A DNA stretch of 64,000 bases from Circinella umbellata (GCA_025093555.1 JAIWNF010000004.1:434001-498000), one strand, 5' to 3'; shown: positions 36,310 to 49,367, counted from the stretch's first letter. The notes: generated from the sequence alone by a model not told the origin. Numbers and translations: made by a program.

Positions 36310-38435
36310 TTATTTCTTTTACAAAAAAAAAAAAGATATTTGAGTTGTTAAGAACGAGAATAAAAAAAAAACTGATAAAAATAAAGGTAAAAGGAGGAAG
36401 GAAAGAGACAGCAGATCCTTTTTGGTCGGGTATTTATATACGAAAAGCACGGAATCAAAAAGGAGCCAGATGACCCAGTATTTTTTTGTGTGTCCCTTCA
36501 AAAGTGTTGGTGTTGTCTTGTTCCCGGGTGAATGTGGTGTGTATATAAATGTTAGAAAATAAAAGGGGGGGGGGAGAAGTGAGAGAGATATTTTTTTTTT
36601 TTTGTTGTAAGACATAAAACAACATTTATACACACACAAGCACAGAGGTGTTGATGAATGGATATTTTTAGTTCACGCTTAGTACATAAAATCTCGACGA
36701 GTTTGTTTCTTTTGAAAGTTACACAATATTGCTGTCTCTTTTTCATCCTTGTTACTTCATGTGATGTGATTTTTTGTGTGACAAAACTTTTCATAACGTC
36801 ATGTACACCAGCAAGTAAATCCTTTTTCCCTCTCCCCCCTTTTTTTTTCCTTTCCTCCCCTTTTACTTTTATTGCGGAGAACTTATTGTGTAGCCATCAC
36901 AAAAAAAAAAAAAAAACTAAAAATAAAATAGAATACGATGGATGTAGTAGCAAGCACTCTTTTTTTTCCCCCATCAAACTTTTTAACTATTAATATATAT
37001 ATAATAAGAAAAAAAGTAATCATTTTTTTTAGTGTTCGTTTCACGAATTATTTCAATTGTTGTCACTCACCTCTCAATTTTTCTTTTGATATTGTGATAT
37101 ATCAATTTAAACTAATGCAATTCTGTTTTTCGTAGTTATTTTTATCATCCATCATTTCACACTATGCAGGAATGGGTCAAATAATAACAATTAATAAAAC
37201 TTGGGCGTTTATATTATTACGTACGTATTAATAATAATGAATTGTAACCCCAAACCTGATCTCTTCTTCATTTGTTTTTTTTTTAAAAAAAGGTTTCAGC
37301 TTCCAAACTTATTTTTACTTTTTTTGTTTCGTAAAAAAAAGAGATGTTAAATAGGAGAAGGAATACTCTAAACAGTTTCTTTATTGGTGTTATAATCGAG
37401 TAATGGAAGGAGTAGTATAAACCAAGTAGGAAAATAGAGACCATTAAATCCGAGAAAGATGTTTCTTTCTCTAATTACTTTATTATGTGAAATTGAATTA
37501 CACGAGATCAGCGAATACAACAAGGGAAAGATGATAATTGTTAAAGAATATATGATAGTATCTAAGAATTATATTACTCCATCATTACAATATAAGGGGA
37601 AAACTAATAATAATATCTTATCACGTTTTAATTATTGAAATTAAAAAAGTTATCAGGAACAAAATAGTAGTAACCACGGATACATGTTGATAGGTTTTTT
37701 TTTTGGATTAGACTGATTATAGTCATGGTGGTCTGTTCTTTTGCATAATTTTTATCAATTAATTGCGCGCTGTTCTTTTTTGTTTGCAGCGGATAATAGA
37801 TTGCATATTTCCGTCTCTCCTTCTCCCCCTTTTTTTTTTTGAACTTTACAACAATGAATTAAGTTTTAAAAGGTAAAGGTGAAGGAGAAGTATATATATA
37901 CATAAATATATGTTATAATAATAATGATTGAAAAGACTACAATACAAGGGATAAAAGAGATTCAAAAGAGGCTCATAAAATCAAAACTTGAATACTTGGT
38001 TTTTGGCAGAAAAAAAAAAAATAGGAACGAGGAAAAAAGGACTTGCTTGTTGCGGTTAAAAAAAGGCCCGAGTAGGTTATATAAAATATGTTGATACGAA
38101 AAAAAACAAGTATGCATAAAAAGGTTGGGTTAAAACTATAATATGCTAATGTGCTTTGTGCAACAAAACTTACACATCTCGTCTGGTGAACAACAAAAAT
38201 AATTGTAGTAATAGTAATAGTATGAACAAGAAGTACATATAAACATGTCATTCATGTTTTGCCTCTTTCTTGCTTTATGGTGGCAAATAATCAAATAAAA
38301 TGAATGGACTATATACGCTGAGCCAGTATTTCAAACACCACTGACTGAATTTACAGGACATAAGAAATACACACCACCACACTTTTTTTTTTTTTACTAT
38401 ATACAAAAAAATAATACCAAACTCTCGGTTGCCGT

Positions 38436-38470
<35 letters not shown>

Positions 38471-38608
38471 AAAAATATTTCGAAACTTTAAGACCACAGC
38501 AACCGCAGCAAAACTTTTTTCTTATTTACAATACACAAACCACCTTTTTTTTTTTTTTCAAAATATTATTTGGGATAACATCATTAAAAAAGTTTTGTTG
38601 TTTCCACC
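36310..38608. other. 2.3-kb divergent intergenic region between the Crz1-like gene and TOR
   Basis: No gene is supported. The region holds both promoters. It has G/C homopolymers near 36565 and 36835, many T runs and a GA microsatellite at 38441-38468. The open frames at 36658-36993 and 37973-38251 are Phe/Ser/Lys-rich low complexity. Confidence 0.5.
38441..38468 (+). repeat. (GA)14 microsatellite upstream of TOR
   Basis: Fourteen GA dinucleotides lie about 140 bp before the TOR start codon. The position suggests the TOR promoter or 5' UTR. GA repeats can act as factor-binding or nucleosome-depleted elements, but nothing here shows that. Confidence 0.8.
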
Positions 38609-40014
38609 ATGGTGTTGGTTGCAATGCTTAATTATAGTTCGGAAAATCTAACCAGAATATTCACTGAACTGAAATCCAAGTAAATGAAACCAGATTTGAT
38701 GTCGTTATTGATTATACATATATACATATATATTTATATAAAACAAAAGCAAATGATAATAATAATTATAACTTACACACAACTATATAATATAATGCTA
38801 GACATGAAGATCGACGACAAAAAGCAGCTAAAGAATTACGCGAAACAGTAAGAACAATGAAACATACACCTTGTAGATTATGTATATATAATGTGGTAAT
38901 CTTATTAAATATACATGAACACATTAGGTTTCTACGGCATCACGAGAGCTATCAGACGAAAACCTTACACGATTCACAACCGATATAAATAAACGTATTG
39001 CAGAGTTAACTCATGGAAGTGACAATAATGAAAAACTCGGCGCTATTGCTGCCATTGGTAAGTATTTAACTTTCTTAGGGTGCATAATAATATATAAACA
39101 ATAGAATACTTTTTGCTCGAAAAGAGAACCTGAGTACTAATACTAATAGTAATAATAAACTATAATAGATCGATTAATTGATCTAGAACCAGACGGTAAT
39201 GCAAATCGATTTCATAACTATTTACGTATCATGCTTCCGTACAATGATGCTCAGGTGATGATCCCAGCCGCACGAGCATTAGGACGGCTTGCAGTCAGTT
39301 CATCTACATTTACAGCAGAATCTGTTGATACCCAAGTTGAACATGCACTTGAATGGTTACATGGAGATAGAAGTCGATTAGGTGCTGTTTTAGTACTACG
39401 AGAATTGGCAGTCAATGCACCTACGCTTATTTATGCCTATGTTCATCGCATCTTGGAACTGATATGGGTTGCATTACGAGATTCACGACAAATTATTCGA
39501 GAGAATGCCGCCGATTGTTTGAGCGAGTGCTTGGATATTGTTCAACGTCGTGAGACACCCATGCGAAAAACTTGGTATACAAAGATTTGGGCAGAAGCCA
39601 ACAAGGGTTTACAAATACATAGTGCAGAAGCTACACATGCAAGTTTATTGGCAATGAGAGAATTATTATTACATGCCGGCATGGTAATCAATATATTTCC
39701 ATAAATAATCTTTTTAAGAAGGAGGAAGGGGGAAAAAAATTTCGAGGAAGAGACTAACGTATTATTTGTTTATTTATTGGGGGGAAATAATAATAGTTCA
39801 TGACGGATATGTATAAGGAAGTATGTAATATAACGCTGGATAAGAAAGATTCAAGAGATCATTTAATTCGTAAAACAGTGGTAACCATGATTCCAACACT
39901 TGCCTACTACGATCCATCTACATTCGCGGAATTATACCTGCATAAATCCATGACCCATCTCCTAGGTCTCTTACGTAAAGACAGGGACAAACGAGATGGT
40001 AAGTAATTTACTGG

Positions 40015-40048
<34 letters not shown>

Positions 40049-43000
40049 GGGTTGTAACCGGATATTAGTTACTAAACTTTAATTTGAAATATATATGCGT
40101 AGCATTTATCGCTATTGGTGACGTGGCTGAGCATGTGAAAAGTAACATGAATCGTTACTTGGAAGCAATAATAACATGTGTCAAGGAGGCATTGTCAGTG
40201 AAAGGGTAATATATCACTTGGAGTACTTTTTTTTGATGCGGCTGTGTATATGTTGATCAACTATTTTCATATAATTTACAAATATACTTTTAATCTACTT
40301 ATGGTTAACATTCTTTCTCTCCCTCCTATACATTAAATAATCTTGTCAAATAGACGACAACGAAAAGAAGTTGAAACCGCAACATTCGTATGTATCAGTA
40401 AATTAGCAACAGCAGTTGGACAAGCATTAACGAAATATGTTCACGACCTCTTGGATCTTATGTTTAATTGTGGTCTTTCTGAACCACTTGTTGATGCTTT
40501 ACGCAATATTGCCAATCGAATCAAACCACTTGCACCTGTTATTCAAGATAGACTCTTGAATGTTATTTCTATTACCTTGTGCGGTCAACCTTACAAGCAA
40601 CCAGGCGCACCCATTAATCGTAATTTAATTCAAGCTGTAGATCGCCCTATCCGTGAAGGTGGAGGAGTAGATGCTAAAGACCATGATATTATCGTTCATG
40701 CATTAAAGACACTCGGTTCATTCGATTTTTCCAACCACGTATTAAATGAATTTGTACGCGATTGCATTGTGGATTATTTGGATGATGATATGCCCGAAAT
40801 TCGTAAAGCAGCTGCTGTAACTTGTTGTCAATTATTCGTACGTGATCCAATATGCAATCAAACAAGTGCACATGCTATCAAGGTAGTTGGTGAAGTATTG
40901 GAAAAATTATTGACTGTCGGTATTGCAGATCCAGACCCAGTTATTCGAGAAACAGTACTCTCATCACTCGACGCACGATTCGATCGACACTTAGCACAAG
41001 CAGATAATGTACGCTCTTTATTTATTGCTTTGAATGACGAAGTGTTTACCATCAGAGAAATAGCTATCAAGATTATTGGTCGTCTTACGACATACAATCC
41101 AGCTTATGTGATGCCTTCCCTACGCAAGACGTTAATTCAACTTTTAACTGAACTGGAATACTCGGTTGTTAGTCGACAAAAGGAAGAATCGGCTCGACTT
41201 GTATCACTTTTAGTTGGTGCTGCTCAACGTTTAACACGACCTTATATCGAACCTGTACTAAAAGTGCTGATGCCAAAAGCTCGAGATCCTTCTCCAGGTG
41301 TGGTTTCAGCTGTATTAGGAGCATTAGGCGAATTGGCAGCTGTGAGTGGAGAGGATATGGTACCTCATTTGGATGAACTGATGCCGTTGATCATGGAAAC
41401 ATTACAAGATCAAAGTTCGAGTGCAAAACGGGATGCCGCATTACAAACATTGGGCCAACTTGCCAGCAATACTGGATTTGTTATTGAGCCTTACACAAAA
41501 TATCCAGCATTACTCAATATTTTGATTAGTATCTTGAAAGCCGATCAAAGTGTGGTAACACGTCGTGAAACAGTTAAGCTGATGGGTATTCTTGGTGCAC
41601 TCGATCCATACCGACACAAGATGAATGCGATTGAAACATCAAGTGAAGCGTTAGCCGATCCAAAATTGGCAAGTAACGATGTTACTTTGTTAATGATGGG
41701 TATTGGACCTTCTTCAGAAGATTATTATCCTCAGGTAGTTATGCACTCGTTGATGAAGATTTTGAAGGATCCTTCATTGACGGCACATCATCATACTGCC
41801 ATTGAAGCCGTCATGTATATATTCAACTCTCTCGGTTTGAAGGTGGTTCAATTTTTACCCGTCATTGTACCAGGATTTTTATCCCTCATGCGGTCATGCA
41901 ACGCAAGTATGCTTGAAATGTATATCCATAAATTGGGAGATCTTGTTACCATTGTACGACAGCATATTCGCAACTATCTCAAGGATATTTTCGACCTGAT
42001 TGACGAGTACTGGATGCCTGTATCATCATTACAAATTAATATCATTTCTTTAATTGAAGCAATTGCCAAGGCATTGGATGGTGAACTCAAGATTTATTTA
42101 CCCCGACTATTACCTCAAATGCTTCAAATCTTTGATAATGATACAAGTGATCGTCGTCAACCTACGTCCAAAGTGTTGAATGCATTTGTGGTATTTGGAT
42201 CCAACATTGAAGAATATATGCATTTGGTTATTCCTGTAGTTGTTCGATTATTTGAAAAACCTGATGCTCCAGTAAATATTCGTCGAGAAGCATTGACTAC
42301 CATTACTGCCTTGTCAAAACGGGTAAACATGTTTGATTATGCATCGCGTATCATTCATCCACTAGCACGTGTACTACCTGTATTACCTATTGAAGCACGT
42401 AATGCTGCCATGGAATTATTGTGTGCTTTGATTTTCCAATTAGGGACGGATTATGCCAAATTTATACCTGTCATTAATAAGGTAAAGCGTTTTATTTGTG
42501 ATATATATATATATATATATGAAAGGTGTACTAATGATATATAAATAAATAAAATTATAGGTATTGACTCGATACCGAATTACTCATGCCAACTATGATT
42601 TGTTAGTTGGTAAACTATTAAAGGGTGAAAATCTTCCTCAAGAACTTGGCAAAGCTTTAAATGATAGGTAAAGAAAGGGGAGACGAGAAATATCATGTAA
42701 TTGGGGTTATTTACTTGAAATAGCATGTATGCTGATGAAATGATTTTTATGTATATATAGAGATGCAAAGGGTGATGATACCCCTTCTGCCGATATGAGT
42801 GCAGCAAAGAAACCACCAGTAAATCAACAACATCTCAAGAAAGCATGGGAAGCCTCACAACGATCTACCAAAGAAGATTGGATGGAATGGATTCGTCGTC
42901 TCAGTGTTGAGCTTTTAAAGCAATCCCCATCCCATGCTTTGCGAGCCTGTGTTTTCCTTGCAAGTGCTTATACTCCACTTGCCCGTGAATTATTCAATGC

Positions 43001-46000
43001 AGCCTTTGTATCATGTTGGAATGAATTGTATGACCAATACAAGGATGAATTGGTTGCATCACTAGAAACCGCTCTCAAAGCCCCCAACATTCCACCCGAA
43101 ATAATTCAAATTCTACTCCACCTTGCCGAATTCATGGAACATGACAACAATAGCAAAATGTTACCAATTGATATTCGTACGTTAGCAGTATACGCACAAA
43201 AATGCCATGCTTATGCCAAGGCATTGCATTATAAGGAAATGGAATTCCATCTCGAGCCCAAGTCTTTCGAAGCTGTTGAAATGCTCATGTCGATTAATAA
43301 CTTGTTACAACAACCCGATGCTGCCATGGGCATTCTTCGATTCGCTCAAGACTCGCTCAAACTTGAATTAAAGACATCATGGTACGAAAAATTACATCGT
43401 TATCAAGAAGCATTACGGGCCTATGAAGAACAACAACGTGAACATCCAAATTCGATGGAATTCACACTGGGTCGTATGCGATGTTTACACGCTCTTGGTG
43501 AATGGGATAAATTATCTACTCTTGCACAAGAGAAATGGATTCATGCACCTCCAGAAAACCGCAAGAGTATGGCACCATTTGCTGCTGCTGCCGCATGGGG
43601 TCTCGGCCAATGGGAACAAATGGAGGAATATATTGCATTACTCAAGCAAGAAAGTCCTGATCGTACATTTTTCCGTGCTATTTTGGCAATGCATCGCAAC
43701 CGATATAAAGAGGCCGAAGAGTTTATTTCCAAAACGCGTGATCTTTTGGATACAGAGTTGACTGCCTTACTTGGTGAAAGTTATAATCGGGCTTATGCTA
43801 CTGTGGTTCGTGTACAAATGCTCGCAGAACTTGAAGAAATGATTACATATAAACAATGCGTTCATGATCCAGAGAAACAGTTTGCTATTCGTCGAACCTG
43901 GATGAAGCGTTTAGATGGTTGTGAACGTAATATTGAAGTATGGCAACGTATTCTTCGCGTGCGTGCTATGGTTATATCTCCCCAAGATGATATGGATATG
44001 TGGATCAAGTTTGCCAATCTTTGTCGTAAAAATGGTCGATTCTCGTTGTCTGAATCAACCTTACGAAGTCTGGTCGATAGTGAGGGTACTCCTCATCCCA
44101 AAATCATGTATGCTCAACTCAAACATATGTGGCATTCAGCATCACAATGTGCTACTGCTGATCAAGCGAGTGCGACACGTACACGTGCATTGACAGTCTT
44201 GCGCGATTTTACAGCACAAAAGACACAAGACTTGGGTTTAAATCCAGATGATATGGCCATCAGCATGCCTATTGATACTACGCGAATTTCTGAAGATGCT
44301 GTCGAATACACTCGTTTGTTGGCACGATGCTACCTTAGACGAGGTGAATGGCAACGTGGTTTATCATACGAATTCACAGAGGAGAATAATCAAGATATTC
44401 TACGATCCTTCTTGCTTGCAACACGTTTTGATCAGAACTGGTATAAGGCATGGCATGCTTGGGCATTAGCTAACTTCGATATTATCGATTATCACGAAAG
44501 ATCGCATCAAGAGGATCAGCAGTTACCAGCACATATATTTGGTATGTATGTTGTTCCGGCTGTCCAAGGTTTCTTCCGGTCAATTGCTTTGTCCAAGGAA
44601 AATTCATTGCAAGACACTTTGCGTTTGTTGACGTTATGGTTCAAATATGGATACCAAGCTGATGTTGGTGGAGCAATCCGTGAAGGTTTCGGAATGATTA
44701 ATATCGATGTATGGCTTCAAGTTATTCCACAACTTATTGCGCGTATTCATGCGCCCAATGCAGCAGTACGTGGGCTCATTCATGAACTACTTACGGACAT
44801 TGGTCGAGAACATCCCCAAGCCTTGGTTTATTCACTGACAGTAGCAAGCAAGTCACAAAGTGCTACACGCCAGCGAGCTACACATGGTATCATGGATAAA
44901 ATGAGGTTGCACAGTGCTAAACTTGTGGAGCAGGTAACAAACAAACAAAAATTAATTGTGAAATCATGGCGCCACAATTTTTTTTAATATTAACTTTGAA
45001 AAAAAATAAATTAGGCTTTAATGGTGAGTCAAGAACTTATTCGTGTCGCAATTTTGTGGCACGAAATGTGGCACGAAGGGTTAGAGGAAGCTTCCCGTTT
45101 ATATTTTGGTGATCGTAATGTGGACGCCATGTTTGCCACTCTTGAACCACTTCATCTTATGCTTGATCGTGGACCAGAAACAATGCGTGAAGAATCCTTT
45201 GTACAAGCATTTGGACGCGATTTACAGGAGGCCCAGGAATGGTGTCGACGATACCAAGGAACCCGCGATTTGAACAATTTGAACCAAGCATGGGAATTGT
45301 ATTATCAAGTTTTCCGTCGTATCACCCGTCAACTTCCTCAGTTGACTAGCTTAGAATTACAATATATTTCACCTCGTTTGCTGGATGCACGCAACTTGGA
45401 ACTTTGTGTTCCAGGTTATTATCGTAGTGGAGAACCTATTGTGCGTATTGCACGTTTCAATACAAGCTTGACGGTTATTCCTTCCAAACAACGCCCTCGA
45501 AAATTGACCATTATTGGCAGTGACGGAAAAGATTACATGTATTTACTCAAGGGCCATGAAGATTTACGTCAAGATGAACGTGTTATGCAACTGTTTGGTT
45601 TAGTTAACACCTTACTCAAGAACGATCCTGAAACATTTAAACGGCACTTGAACATTGAACGATACCCCGCAGTACCATTATCACCTAATTCAGGTCTCAT
45701 TGGTTGGGTACCTGATACCGATACACTGCATACTCTGATCCGAGACTATCGTGACTCACGCAAGATTCTTTTAAATATCGAACACCGTTTGATGTTACAA
45801 ATGGCACCCGATTATGATAACTTAACTGTGATTCAAAAGGTAGAAGTGTTCCAATTTGCATTTGAAAAGACCAGTGGTCAAGATTTGTATCGTGTATTAT
45901 GGCTCAAGTCACGTAATTCCGAAGCTTGGTTGGATCGACGTACCAATTATACGAGATCATTTGCTGTCATGTCGATGGTGGGCTATATCTTGGGTTTGGG

Positions 46001-46907
46001 TGACAGACATCCTTCTAATTTAATGTTACACAGAGTCAGCGGCAAAGTCGTACATATCGATTTTGGTGATTGTTTTGAAGTGGCTATGCATCGTGAAAAA
46101 TTCCCTGAAAAAATTCCATTCAGATTAACGCGTATGCTGGTTAAGGCAATGGAAGTGTCGGGTATAGAGGGTAACTTTAGAACAACTTGCGAACATGTCA
46201 TGCGTGTCTTACGTGATAACAAGGAAAGTTTGATGGCTGTACTAGAAGCTTTTGTATATGATCCCCTGATTAATTGGCGTTTGCTCAATAATACGCATAC
46301 TAGTCCTGCACAAAATCGAGGTTGGTTATTATATAATATTTTTATTTTTGATAATGGATGTCTATAATCTGGGATTAGCTTTTTCTCCAAAGAATATCTG
46401 TTGATTATGGGTCATTAAAAAGTAGATGAGCGTGTACGAAGTATTGAAAGAGTCGCCAATGAAGGTATAGGAGAAGATACACATCGCAATTTCTCTGTTA
46501 GCCGAAGACTAAACCGTATAGAGGTTGAAGCAGTAGCTAATGGTAATATATACTAAATATACAGAAAGATTAAACAAAGACTCCAAGTTGCTATGAAAAT
46601 AATTGATAACCATTTCTTATTTTTGTAGAAAATGCACAAGGACCTGAGATGTTAAATACACGAGCTGTCGCTGTCGTGAATCGTGTATCAAACAAATTAA
46701 CAGGTCGTGACTTTAATCCTAGAGATACATTAGACGTGCCTACTCAAGTGGATAAGCTAATCCAACAAGCAACATCCCTTGAAAACTTGTGCCAGTGTTA
46801 TATTGGATGGTATGTGTTACAAAATTTAACATTTATTCATTTATTTTCTGTGCAAAGTATGTTACTAACCTCGTTTAACCTCGTTTAATAGGTGCGCCTT
46901 TTGGTAA
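38609..46907 (+). CDS. TOR: TOR serine/threonine kinase (PIKK family), 13 exons, complete
   Basis: Exons: 38609-38679, 38802-38847, 38928-39057, 39169-39683, 39797-39998, 40103-40205, 40354-42481, 42561-42667, 42761-44933, 45015-46320, 46426-46542, 46629-46809, 46892-46907; 2364 aa. TOR is the catalytic core of TORC1/TORC2 and sets growth to nutrient supply. N-terminal HEAT repeats fill the first ~1250 residues. The FAT region follows. The FRB domain is at about 1828-1925 ([20 protein letters not shown]). The kinase domain has a [16 protein letters not shown] segment, the catalytic loop [11 protein letters not shown] near 2154 and HIDFGDCFE. The FATC tail ends YIGWCAFW; its last Trp-Cys-Ala-Phe-Trp residues come from a 16-base final exon. 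Intron 10 uses an unusual GTTGGT donor. Intron 6 follows a 29-T-run intron 5. No truncation is seen. Confidence 0.97.
40020..40048 (+). repeat. TOR: T29 homopolymer inside TOR intron 5
   Basis: An uninterrupted run of 29 T lies near the 5' side of the intron between exons 39797-39998 and 40103-40205. It may be length-variable and its exact length may be affected by assembly error. It lies well upstream of the acceptor. Confidence 0.85.
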
Positions 46908-47609
46908 ATTTTTTATTCCTTCTTCCGCATCCCACTCTAATTTTTCTCATATCCTTTTTTTTCACCCATATCCTTTTTTTCACCCATTTTATTTTTTTTA
47001 TCATATATATTCTTTATTCCTCCTTTTTGTATGTAAACTTCCTTTTTTTTTCACAATATATTCATAAATCATTTTTTCTTATTCTTATTTATTTATTAAT
47101 TAATTTGAATGTGGGGATGATATATAACTATGGGATTTACGGGCTTTTTAATTTCTTTGTGGGGTTAAACGTTTTCATATTATTAGCTTGTGTTACATCC
47201 AAATCAGTTAATGATCAAAAGCGACTGGTTACCATGATTAATTCAGGAATATGGTTATTACCAATATTAATATCTAAGCGACAATGATAAAAGAAAGAAA
47301 AAAGAAGACGATGTATATCACTTGACGAACAACACTTTTTTTCATTATTTAGAGTCCGTGGACTTGATGTTATGGTTTTTTTTTTAAAAAAGAGCTTCTA
47401 ATCACATGTCGTCCTTTGTTTTTAACCTACACTTGCTAGAAAAAAGGTTTCCCCATCTTATAATATCCGTGCCAACCGAATCCCCCGCTGGGATAAAAAA
47501 AACGACGAGTGTAACGACAACCGTCAATACCAGAAAATTTTATATTTTGCGACTTTCAACTTCCTTTCTTTTACTTATTTCTTTTTACCCCACATCCACC
47601 GTCAAAACT
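46908..47609. other. Spacer between TOR and the alpha/beta hydrolase
   Basis: About 700 bp of T-rich DNA. It starts with two near-identical copies of an ~19-base unit (46949-46985). An open frame of 131 codons overlapping the TOR end is Phe/Ile/Leu-rich from T runs and is not supported as a gene. The hydrolase promoter should lie in the right half. Confidence 0.55.
46949..46985 (+). repeat. Two-copy tandem repeat downstream of TOR
   Basis: Two adjacent copies of ATATCC followed by seven or eight T and then CACCC. They differ by one T. The repeat sits about 40 bases after the TOR stop codon and probably arose by slippage. Confidence 0.65.
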
Positions 47610-48972
47610 ATGTCGACACCCGACTCATTTCTTCATGGCTTACCCGGCCCTCGACCTATTATCATTGGCCTTTTTTGTGCCTTTGTTTTGACCAAGGCTG
47701 GTCGTAAATTAGGTATATGATATGAAATAATTTATGTATATCACCATTTGTTATATCACAAAACATGTATTGAAAGTATGATAAATGTTTATTCTCTAGC
47801 TGCACATGCCATTCTTGGTTCTGTTCGTAAAATGTTATTACGTCTTCCATTGCGAGTTCGGTGTGCCATTGTATCACGCTTGTTCACTTTACCAATTCAC
47901 ATAGGAAGAAAAGTTATGGGAGAGACGACGAAACCTTTTGGCTATCAATGGGAGTCGATTGTTAAGGCTAATAAATTTGGTCATTGGATTATTCCAAATG
48001 TACAAGCCCAAGGTGGTTTGAAATGGGCAGAAAAGACCGTTGGGGATGCTGATTTAATCCTGTTTTATATTCATGGTGGTGCGTTTACTATTGGTGATTC
48101 TTTAATGTACATGCCTTCCTATCTTTACTTTATTGAACAACTTGCCAAAGTACATAACATCAAGGCGCGTGTATTTACAGTTGAATACGGTCTTGTTCCT
48201 GAAGCTCATTGGCCTCAACCTCGTCAAGATGTGGAAGAAGCATACAGTTATTTGATCCGTGACTTAAACGTGAATCCTGCAAAAGTTATTTTTGGTAAAT
48301 TAAACATGACATAAACCAATGAATTTTTTTTTTGTAGGTCGGGAAAAAAAATTATATATAAGAATACTAATATAATATTACATTTATTTCCCATCATATT
48401 ATTATTGTGTTAATTATACAGCTGGTGACAGTGCTGGAGGCAACTTGACAGCAACAACATTACTAAGCATTCGTGATCAACTTCGTTCAGGTAGTGTTGT
48501 GTCATTAAGCTCCATCGCACGTTTGCCATTGCCCATGCCACGTGGTGGTATTCTCATTTCACCATGGTGCGATTTGGAATCCAGTAGCCCAACATATGTT
48601 TCAAATTATATTACAGACTGCTTACCTATCACTGTTAACAAGCGGCACACCTTTTATCATCCTAATGCTGCCAACTTATCCAAAGCAGAGGAGGATGAAT
48701 GGATTCGTAATCCAGATGTTAGTCCCTTATACGGCAACTATGAAGGTGTTTGTCCCTTGATGGTTACTTTCGGTGGTCTTGAAGTTTTTCAACATGAAAT
48801 TGAAACATTGATTCAAAAGTTACAAAAAGACGGTGTTGATGTGGATGTGCTTAGCCGACCAGATTCTCCACACATTTGGATTATTGAACCGTTCTTGGCA
48901 CCCAATCTTAAGGTTTGGGCTGAAGGCATGAATAAGATGATAACTTGGTGTGCTGAACGTATTCGTCAATAA
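47610..48972 (+). CDS. Alpha/beta hydrolase of the hormone-sensitive-lipase type, membrane-anchored, 3 exons
   Basis: Exons 47610-47712, 47800-48294 and 48422-48972 give 382 aa. Enzymes of this class hydrolyse carboxyl esters, often lipid or sterol esters. The oxyanion-hole motif is HGG (about residue 126, in YIHGGAFTIGD). The nucleophile elbow is GDSAGG with Ser at about 203. The catalytic His is likely His350 in DSPHIW. The position of the usual acid (EVLxDE in many relatives) reads EVFQHE here, so the acid may be displaced or carried by the neighbouring Glu. The N-terminus holds a hydrophobic segment (RPIIIGLFCAFVLT), probably a single membrane anchor. I chose the ATG at 47610; an in-frame ATG exists upstream at 47406, but the extra sequence is low quality. 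Substrate is unknown. Confidence 0.88.
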
Positions 48973-49248
48973 AGATATATATTATATTGTGATACTATAC
49001 TATAGCTATATTAGAAAGATAAACTAATAACTCTATTTTTTTTTAATATTTCTTTCTCCTTTGTATATTTATCAGTAATAATCTAATTGTAAAACGTATT
49101 ATTAAAAGTTTATTACAGTCCACTTCTCCCCAGAGTTTTGCAATCTTTGGGTAGGCAGAACCGACAGAAAGGAATTATACCTTCATTCTTTGCTCGTTAA
49201 TTTAATTTAGCTCTCTTCCGGAGAGATCTATGTCTTGATCGCAGCGAT

Positions 49249-49249
<1 letters not shown>

Positions 49250-49281
<32 letters not shown>
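49250..49281 (+). repeat. T32 homopolymer
   Basis: A run of 32 T directly follows a GC-richer patch. Length may be unstable. On the other strand it is a long A tail, so a retroposed sequence is one possible origin; a Pol III transcript end is another. Confidence 0.85.
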
Positions 49282-49282
<1 letters not shown>

Positions 49283-49367
49283 AAGCTGTCGAGTTATTAT
49301 CGTTTTATTATTAGCATAATAAATTCATAATTACGTATATATTTATAAAAGTTATATTAAACCAGAC

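Noticed and set aside
36658..36993. 111-codon Phe/Ser/Lys-rich open frame upstream of TOR
   Set aside because: Composition follows the T/A homopolymers; no domain.
46892..47287. 131-codon hydrophobic open frame overlapping the TOR end
   Set aside because: It is made of T-run codons (Phe/Leu/Ile), overlaps the true last TOR exon and its 3' UTR, and shows no domain.
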